35,810 nucleotides of DNA, taken from assembly GCA_945861435.1 (NCBI GenBank), contig CAMAUX010000058.1:1-35810 (forward strand), written 5' to 3'. Below are positions 31,005 through 35,810 of this stretch, one piece after another. Under the pieces are notes generated by a model, which was not told the origin of the DNA, ran no database searches, and saw only the letters and a program-made list of their open reading frames with translations. Numbering within the stretch: the first letter of the stretch is position 1; each line of letters opens with the position of its first letter. Source of the stretch: Chthoniobacter flavus. Its GTDB lineage: Bacteria > Verrucomicrobiota > Verrucomicrobiia > Chthoniobacterales > Chthoniobacteraceae. A program made the position numbers and the translations under genes.

Positions 31005-32156
31005 ATGGACTCACGGCGCGTTTTTCTTCCTGGGAGCACGATTGGAATCATGGGGAGTGGGCAGTTGGGGCGGATGCTGGCGATTGCCGCGCGTCGGATG
31101 GGGTACCGGGTGCAGACGTTTTCGCCGGACAGGCACACGCCCACGGGTGCGGTGGCGGATGTGGAGGTTTGTGCGAGTTACGAAGACAGGCGTGCGGTGG
31201 AGGCGTTCGCGAGGCAGGTGGATGTGATCACGTTTGAGTTTGAGAACATCCCCGTGGAGAGCGTGCAGTGGGCGGCGGATTTCTGTGCGGTGCGTCCATC
31301 GGGGCGGGTGTTGCACGTTTGTCAGCACCGTCTGAGGGAGAAGGAATTCCTGCGCAGGGCGGGGTTGCCGCTGGCGCCGTTTAGCCGTGTGGGCTCGGAG
31401 GAGGAGTTGCGTGCCGCCGTGGAGCAGGTTGGCCTGCCTGCGGTGCTGAAGACAGCGGCCTTCGGGTACGACGGGAAGGGGCAGTTGAAGATCCAGCTGG
31501 GGGCGGATTTGACGGCTGCATGGGCGCGCTTCGAGGGGCAGGGGGCGGTGCTGGAGAAGTGGGTGACTTTCTCAAAGGAGATCTCGGTGATCGTGGCGCG
31601 TGGAGTGGATGGGCGGATGGCAACGTTTCCCGTGTGCGAGAACGAGCATCACCGGCACATTCTCGATGTGACCAGTGTGCCTGCGACTGTGGAGCCCGAG
31701 GTGGCCGCACGAGCCGTCGCGCTGGCGGAGGCGGTTGCTGAGCAGTTGGACTTGGTGGGTTTGCTGGCGGTGGAGATGTTCCTGATGAGCGACGGGGAGA
31801 TCCTCATCAACGAGTTGGCTCCGCGGCCGCACAACTCGGGGCATTTTTCACTCAACGCGTGTGTGACGAGCCAGTTTGAGCAGCAGCTGCGTGCGGTGTG
31901 CGGCCTGCCTCTGGGGTCCACGGAGTTGGTGCGTCCTGCGGCGATGGCGAACCTGCTGGGGGATCTCTGGAGCGAGGGTGAGCCTTATTGGGCGGCTGCG
32001 TTGAGATACCCCGAAGTGAAGCTGCACTTGTACGGTAAGGATACTCCCCGTGAGGGACGCAAGATGGGGCATTTGATGGCATTTGGGCCGAGTGCGAGGG
32101 AGGCGGCTGAAACTGTGCGGGCCGCGCGTCGATCGCTCACTCCGGGGGCTGAGTAG
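31005..32156 (+). CDS. purK: 5-(carboxyamino)imidazole ribonucleotide synthase
   Basis: This 383-residue ATP-grasp enzyme carboxylates AIR with bicarbonate and ATP to give N5-CAIR. The N-terminal domain has IGIMGSGQLGRMLAIAARRM and the shared VITFEFENIPVESVQWAAD. ATP-grasp residues are in VLKTAAFGYDGKGQ and VLEKWVTFSKEISVIVARG. LINELAPRPHNSGHFSLNAC and SQFEQQLRAVCGLPLG are the typical C-terminal signatures, followed by HLYGKDTPREGRKMGHL. The length is normal. It starts 15 bases after purE and ends 3 bases before the next gene, so all are one operon. Confidence 0.97.
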   Translation: MDSRRVFLPGSTIGIMGSGQLGRMLAIAARRMGYRVQTFSPDRHTPTGAVADVEVCASYEDRRAVEAFARQVDVITFEFENIPVESVQWAADFCAVRPSGRVLHVCQHRLREKEFLRRAGLPLAPFSRVGSEEELRAAVEQVGLPAVLKTAAFGYDGKGQLKIQLGADLTAAWARFEGQGAVLEKWVTFSKEISVIVARGVDGRMATFPVCENEHHRHILDVTSVPATVEPEVAARAVALAEAVAEQLDLVGLLAVEMFLMSDGEILINELAPRPHNSGHFSLNACVTSQFEQQLRAVCGLPLGSTELVRPAAMANLLGDLWSEGEPYWAAALRYPEVKLHLYGKDTPREGRKMGHLMAFGPSAREAAETVRAARRSLTPGAE

Positions 32157-32159
32157 GCC

Positions 32160-33200
32160 ATGGAGATTGCGCGCGTGGCGACCGAGTGCCTGCCGACCGG
32201 GGGCGGGGCAGTGGAGGAGGCTGTGGAGCGTGCGGTGCGCCTGCTCCGGGATGGGCAGACGGTGGCGCTGCCGACGGAGACGGTGTACGGGCTGGCGGCG
32301 GATGCGCTGAGGCCCGAGGCGGTGGTGAAGATTTTCGAGGCCAAGGAGCGGCCTTTTTTTGATCCGCTCATTGTGCATGTACCGGGTGTGGAGTGGATTC
32401 CGAGGCTGACTGCCGCTTCGGCTCCGGTGAACGCTCGGGTGCGGGCTCTGGTGGAGCGGTTCTGGCCCGGCCCTCTGACGCTGGTGCTGCCGCGCACGGA
32501 GGAGGTGCCGGATCTGGTGACTTCGGGGATGGAAACTGTGGCGGTGCGTATGAGCGCGCATCCGGTGTTTGCGGCGGTTGTTCGTGCCTTTGGGAAGCCA
32601 CTGGCTGCTCCGAGTGCCAACCGGTTTGGGCGCATCAGTCCCACCTGCGCGGAGCACGTGTGCTCGGAGCTTTCCGGGCGGATCCCGTTGGTGGTGGATG
32701 GGGGTGCGTGTCTGCACGGGGTGGAGTCGACCATCGTGGCGGTGAGGCCCGGGGGGATGGAGATCCTGCGGGCCGGTCCTGTGACTGCGGCTGAGTTGGG
32801 GGAGTTTGGGGAGGTGGAGTTGCGTTCGCCTGCTGCGCATGCAGGCAGGAGTCTTGTGGAAGCGCCGGGTCAGCTGGCGAGCCACTATGCTCCGCGTACT
32901 CTGATGCTTTTGGCGTCTGATTTGGGAGCGGCGCGGGGCGCGTCTGAGCGTGCGGGTTTGCTCGCATGGCGTTCTGTTCCGGCCGGGCATGCGTTTGCGG
33001 CGGTGGAGGTGCTCTCCGCGTCCGGAGACTTGAGGGAGGCGGCGTCGTCGCTCTTTGCGAAGATGCGGCGTCTGGATGCGGCGGGGCTGGATTTAATCGT
33101 GGCCGAGCCTGTGCCGGAGGACGGCGTGGGTGTGGCGATCATGGACCGTCTGCGGCGGGCGAGTCACCGTGCGGTGGAGAAGGGAAGCGATGTCTACTGA
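32160..33200 (+). CDS. L-threonylcarbamoyladenylate synthase, Sua5/YrdC type with C-terminal domain
   Basis: This 346-residue enzyme makes threonylcarbamoyl-AMP from threonine, bicarbonate and ATP for the t6A37 modification of ANN-decoding tRNAs. The YrdC domain (about residues 15-205) shows GQTVALPTETVYGLAADAL, IFEAKERPFFDPLIVHV (the KxR and S/D-site region), FWPGPLTLVLP, AVRMSAHPVF, PLAAPSANRFGRISPT and GGACLHGVESTIVAV. A Sua5-type C-terminal domain follows after LVEAPGQLASHYAPRT. Length near 340 supports the Sua5 form rather than short TsaC. It begins 3 bases after purK and overlaps murJ by 11 bases, so it is likely cotranslated with both. The partner genes tsaB, tsaD and tsaE are not in the window. 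Confidence 0.94.
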   Translation: MEIARVATECLPTGGGAVEEAVERAVRLLRDGQTVALPTETVYGLAADALRPEAVVKIFEAKERPFFDPLIVHVPGVEWIPRLTAASAPVNARVRALVERFWPGPLTLVLPRTEEVPDLVTSGMETVAVRMSAHPVFAAVVRAFGKPLAAPSANRFGRISPTCAEHVCSELSGRIPLVVDGGACLHGVESTIVAVRPGGMEILRAGPVTAAELGEFGEVELRSPAAHAGRSLVEAPGQLASHYAPRTLMLLASDLGAARGASERAGLLAWRSVPAGHAFAAVEVLSASGDLREAASSLFAKMRRLDAAGLDLIVAEPVPEDGVGVAIMDRLRRASHRAVEKGSDVY

Positions 33201-34821
33201 AGGAGATTCAAAGGCGGGGGGTAAGATCAGCGCGCGCGATGCCGGGTTGGTGTCGGCGGCGGTGATGTGCAGTCGGGTGCTTGGGTTGGTGAGGGAGCTG
33301 ATCTTTGCGAAGCTTTTCGGGGCGGGTTTTGCGATGGATGCATTTGTGGCGGCGTTCCGGTTGCCGAACCTGTTGCGGGACTTGTTTGCGGAGGGGGCGT
33401 TGTCGACGGCTTTTGTGACGGTTTTTTCGCAGAAGATCGCGAGGGAGGGGGATGATGCGGCGTGGTCGCTGGCGAACAAGGTGGCGACGATGGCGGTGGT
33501 GTTGCTGAGCGTGGTGAGCATTCTTGGGGTGGTATTCACGCCGCAACTCGTCTGGCTTCTGGCGGATGGATACAGCCCGGAGAAGCAGCAATTCACGGTG
33601 CTTCTGGCGCGGATCATGTTCCCCTTCATCCTGCTGGTGTCGCTGGCCGCGCTGGCGATGGGGGTGCTGAACTCGCGCCGGGTGTTTGGTGCGCCATCGA
33701 TGGCTTCAAGTTACTTCAACCTCGGATCTATCGGAGGCGGGCTGGTTCTTGCGTGGTGGATGGATCCGCAGTTTGGGGAGCGTTCGGTGATCGGTCTTGC
33801 GCTGGGGACTTTGGTGGGCGGGCTTTGGCAGCTGACATCGCAGTTCCCGGCTTTGAGAAGGACAGGCTACAGGTTCCGGCCCGACTTTCTCTGGCGGGAT
33901 GAAGGGGTGCGCCATGTGCTTCTGCTGATGGGGCCCGCCGTGATCGCGGCGAGTGCGGTGCAGGTGAACGTGATGATCAACGGACGTTTTGCGTCCTATC
34001 TTGGGGATGGTCCGATGAGCTGGCTGAGTTTTGCTTTCCGGCTCATGCAGCTTCCGCTGGGGGTGTTTGGCGTGGCGATCGGTACGGTGAGTCTTCCGCT
34101 CATTTCGCGCAGTGCGCTGGCTGAGGATCGCGAGGAGTTCAGTGCGCTGCTGGCGCGCGGGATCCGGATGGCGTGCCTGCTTACGGTGCCGTCGACCGTG
34201 GGTTTGGTGCTGCTTGCCGAGCCGATTGTGAGCGTGATTTACGAGGGGGGGAAGTTTACGGCCGCGAGTCGGCTGGCTACGGCGTCTGCGTTGCAGTGTT
34301 ATGCGGTCGGGTTGGTGGCCTACAGTGCGATCAAGGTGCTGCAGCCCACCTTTTACGCAATCGGCAGGCGTTCACGGCCGATGTGGGTGAGTGTGGCTGC
34401 AATCGGGCTGAATCTGGTCTTCAACTGGCTCTTCACGTTCCACTGGACGATGGGGTACCGCGGGCTCGCGCTTTCCACCGGGTTTGTGGCGTTGTGCAAT
34501 TTCACGGCGCTGTACTGGATGATGGGGCGCGAGGTGCGCACGCTGCATACGGGGCTGCTGTTGCGCACCCTGGGCAAGCTCGTGGTGGCATGCCTGCCGA
34601 TGGGGGGGCTTTGCGGGTGGGCCTGGCATGCCAGTGGTGGTGCGTGGGAGCAGATGCACTTTGTCGTGCGATTGGGCTGGCTTGCGTCGGTCATCGGCAT
34701 CTCCGCTTTGAGCTTTTTTGCAGCGGCGCTGGCCCTGCGTGTCGACGGGGTGGAGGAGGTGCGCGCTCTTCTCTGGGGTAAGATGTCGCGTCTTCTCCGA
34801 CGTGGACGCCCCAAGTCTTAG
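33190..34821 (+). CDS. murJ: Lipid II flippase, MurJ/MviN family
   Basis: This 543-residue inner-membrane protein flips lipid II for peptidoglycan synthesis. It has the family N-terminus AAVMCSRVLGLVRELIFAKL, GFAMDAFVAAFRLPNLLRDL, FAEGALSTAFVTVFSQK, and about 14 hydrophobic helices including IMFPFILLVSLAALAMGVLN, QLPLGVFGVAIGTVSLPLIS and IVSVIYEGGKF. The start at 33190 lies inside the last 11 bases of the Sua5 gene; family similarity begins a little after it. The frame is open from 33130, but that is within the Sua5 coding region. Presence of murJ fits a cell with peptidoglycan. It converges with the next gene, 10 bases apart. Confidence 0.96.
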   Translation: MSTEGDSKAGGKISARDAGLVSAAVMCSRVLGLVRELIFAKLFGAGFAMDAFVAAFRLPNLLRDLFAEGALSTAFVTVFSQKIAREGDDAAWSLANKVATMAVVLLSVVSILGVVFTPQLVWLLADGYSPEKQQFTVLLARIMFPFILLVSLAALAMGVLNSRRVFGAPSMASSYFNLGSIGGGLVLAWWMDPQFGERSVIGLALGTLVGGLWQLTSQFPALRRTGYRFRPDFLWRDEGVRHVLLLMGPAVIAASAVQVNVMINGRFASYLGDGPMSWLSFAFRLMQLPLGVFGVAIGTVSLPLISRSALAEDREEFSALLARGIRMACLLTVPSTVGLVLLAEPIVSVIYEGGKFTAASRLATASALQCYAVGLVAYSAIKVLQPTFYAIGRRSRPMWVSVAAIGLNLVFNWLFTFHWTMGYRGLALSTGFVALCNFTALYWMMGREVRTLHTGLLLRTLGKLVVACLPMGGLCGWAWHASGGAWEQMHFVVRLGWLASVIGISALSFFAAALALRVDGVEEVRALLWGKMSRLLRRGRPKS

Positions 34822-34831
34822 CGCTGGCGGA

Positions 34832-35596
34832 TCATTTCTGCTGGGCCGCGGCGGAGTCTGAGTCGGCCTGAAGAGTCCGTGCTTGCTCCTTGTAGCGAGC
34901 CTCTGCCCGGCTGAACTCCGGGTCTCCGTTCCGTGGGAGATTGGCGCGCGCCTGTTCGAGGCGCTGGCGGATGCGCTCGGCAGCAGCTTTTCTCTCAGGA
35001 ATCGGCCGGGCGCGGTCGGCCATGACATGTTCGTCCGGCAGGGCCTTGGAGACGGGCTGGGAGCTGGCGGCGAGGGAGCGCAGGTGTTCGAGTTGTTCGC
35101 CTGCGCGTTCGCGCAGGTCGATGCGAACGGGCTTTCCGCCCAGCAGGCACGCGACCCAGTAGGCGGTGACAGTCAGGGAGGCGACGCCTGCGAGGAAGGC
35201 CGAGGACTGGCCGATGGTCGCCTGGTATACGGCGACCGGTGCATAGAAGAGGGTGGCCACGACGCCGAGGACGCCAACCACCACCGAGGCGAAGTAGATG
35301 CCGCCGGAATCGACTCTTGAGGATAGGTAGATTCCGCCGGCCAAGAGGCCGAGTGAAGCGAGGATTCCGAGTGCGTAGGATGCCCAGAGTTGGACTGCTT
35401 TTTTTGGGCGGTTTTCCATGCCGGGAAAGAGCAGGGAGAGAAGCCAGAAGCAGAGGATCAGGCCCGGTTGGATCGCGGCCAGCAGGAGGATGGAACTGGG
35501 GTAAGCGCCTGAGAACCACTCCATGGCGCGTTGCGCGATCCACTCTGGGGAGGTTGATTGCGGGGTGAGCGCCAAGGGTAGCGGCCACGAAAACAT
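34832..35596 (-). CDS. Multi-pass membrane protein with charged C-terminal coiled coil, unknown function
   Basis: This 254-residue protein has about four to five hydrophobic segments in its first 170 residues ([73 protein letters not shown]). A hydrophilic, E/R/A-rich tail follows ([20 protein letters not shown]). I do not recognise a family. The ATG at 35596 is preferred because the longer reading back to 35698 runs across the reverse transcriptase relic on the other strand. No Shine-Dalgarno was seen. It converges with murJ, 10 bases apart. Insertion of a retroelement directly upstream may have removed or altered its promoter. Confidence 0.75.
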   Translation of the reverse strand: MFSWPLPLALTPQSTSPEWIAQRAMEWFSGAYPSSILLLAAIQPGLILCFWLLSLLFPGMENRPKKAVQLWASYALGILASLGLLAGGIYLSSRVDSGGIYFASVVVGVLGVVATLFYAPVAVYQATIGQSSAFLAGVASLTVTAYWVACLLGGKPVRIDLRERAGEQLEHLRSLAASSQPVSKALPDEHVMADRARPIPERKAAAERIRQRLEQARANLPRNGDPEFSRAEARYKEQARTLQADSDSAAAQQK

Positions 35597-35657
35597 GGGC
35601 GTTAAGAGGTTAGTGTGGAGCGCACCCTCTGACAAGGGCGGGTGCATCCTCGGATCA

Positions 35658-35810
35658 GTGTACGGAAAGAAACGGCCGCTGGGAATCCCGACTGTCAAAG
35701 ATCGCGTGGTGCAAACCGCGCTCTGGCTGGTGTTGATGCCGATCTACGAGGCGGACTTTCATCCCAATAGTTTTGGGTATCGACCCAAGCGCCGCGCTCA
35801 ACAAGCGATG
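35658..35810 (+). mobile_element. 5'-truncated group II intron reverse transcriptase/maturase, continues beyond window
   Basis: From 35658 to the last base the plus strand encodes [19 protein letters not shown], then [18 protein letters not shown] and [14 protein letters not shown]. This is the RT0/RT1-RT2 region of group II intron (LtrA-like) reverse transcriptases, where the usual wording is [17 protein letters not shown] followed by EADFHPxSFGFRPxR. The normal N-terminal 60-90 residues are not encoded upstream: the frame continues to an ATG at 35595, but its 21 residues before VYGKK have no RT character. No intron 5' end (GUGYG) or domain I could be found. The element thus looks truncated at its 5' side, as incomplete retrohoming events often are. 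The rest of the protein lies outside the window. Confidence 0.8.

Noticed and set aside
29369-31144. Minus-strand open frame of 591 codons across queG, aroK and purE
   Set aside because: It crosses three genes on two strands in the wrong frame and has a Ser/Pro/Arg-rich composition.
35595-35657. ATG at 35595 as the start of the reverse transcriptase
   Set aside because: The 21 residues before VYGKK are not RT-like, and the ATG overlaps the start codon of the divergent gene; the frame is open by chance.
35597-35698. Longer N-terminus for the minus-strand membrane protein
   Set aside because: It would read through the antisense of the reverse transcriptase relic; the ATG at 35596 is followed by a plausible N-terminus.

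Overview
The window reads as a chromosomal segment of a GC-rich Gram-negative bacterium, most likely a member of the Verrucomicrobiota. That placement is an inference from gene content: two DUF1080 (3-keto-disaccharide hydrolase-like) secreted proteins, a secreted sulfatase, secreted alpha/beta hydrolases, an ExbB/ExbD/TonB-like operon, a CusA-type RND pump and many genes without Shine-Dalgarno sequences. No rRNA, tRNA or CRISPR array was seen.

Layout. 1-423 is the end of a CusA/CzcA efflux pump. 424-879 has no intact gene but holds a broken VapC (PIN) toxin remnant and a CACCAAG-type repeat. 880-7151 is a minus-strand run: exbB, exbD, a TonB-like protein and a small zinc-ribbon membrane protein as one overlapping operon, then guaB (IMP dehydrogenase), fabF and a DUF1080 protein. 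7370-10003 holds a zinc-ribbon/coiled-coil/tail-anchored protein and a YihY-type membrane protein fused to a cyclic-nucleotide-binding domain. 10072-12691 is a divergent sulfur-redox module: an ArsR-type repressor facing a rhodanese membrane protein and a CoA-disulfide-reductase-like enzyme with its own rhodanese domain; the 30-base gap carries overlapping promoters and a palindromic operator. 12860-16059 is a secreted-enzyme group (esterase, sulfatase, DUF1080). 16194-20140 is a minus-strand group: a DEAD-box helicase with DbpA-like tail, an FMN split-barrel protein and a 468-residue conserved protein of unknown function. 20346-22404 is proBA. 22555-24954 is a soluble hybrid histidine kinase. 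24997-26106 is a secreted hydrolase. 26237-28762 is a fatty-acid desaturase divergent from a second DEAD-box helicase. 28798-30395 is aroK-queG, divergent from purE-purK-tsaC(sua5)-murJ (30498-34821). The window ends with a membrane protein (minus) and a 5'-truncated group II intron reverse transcriptase running off the right edge.

Most genes are housekeeping. The points most worth following up are: the large conserved unknown protein at 16194-17600; the self-contained ArsR/rhodanese/CoADR-RHD switch with its visible operator; the YihY-cNMP fusion; an ExbD whose proton-carrying Asp is Asn; an IMP dehydrogenase with Ser in place of the near-invariant Asp of the IDxAHG motif; and a set of genes with -35-like boxes about 35 bases before the start codon, which suggests leaderless mRNAs.
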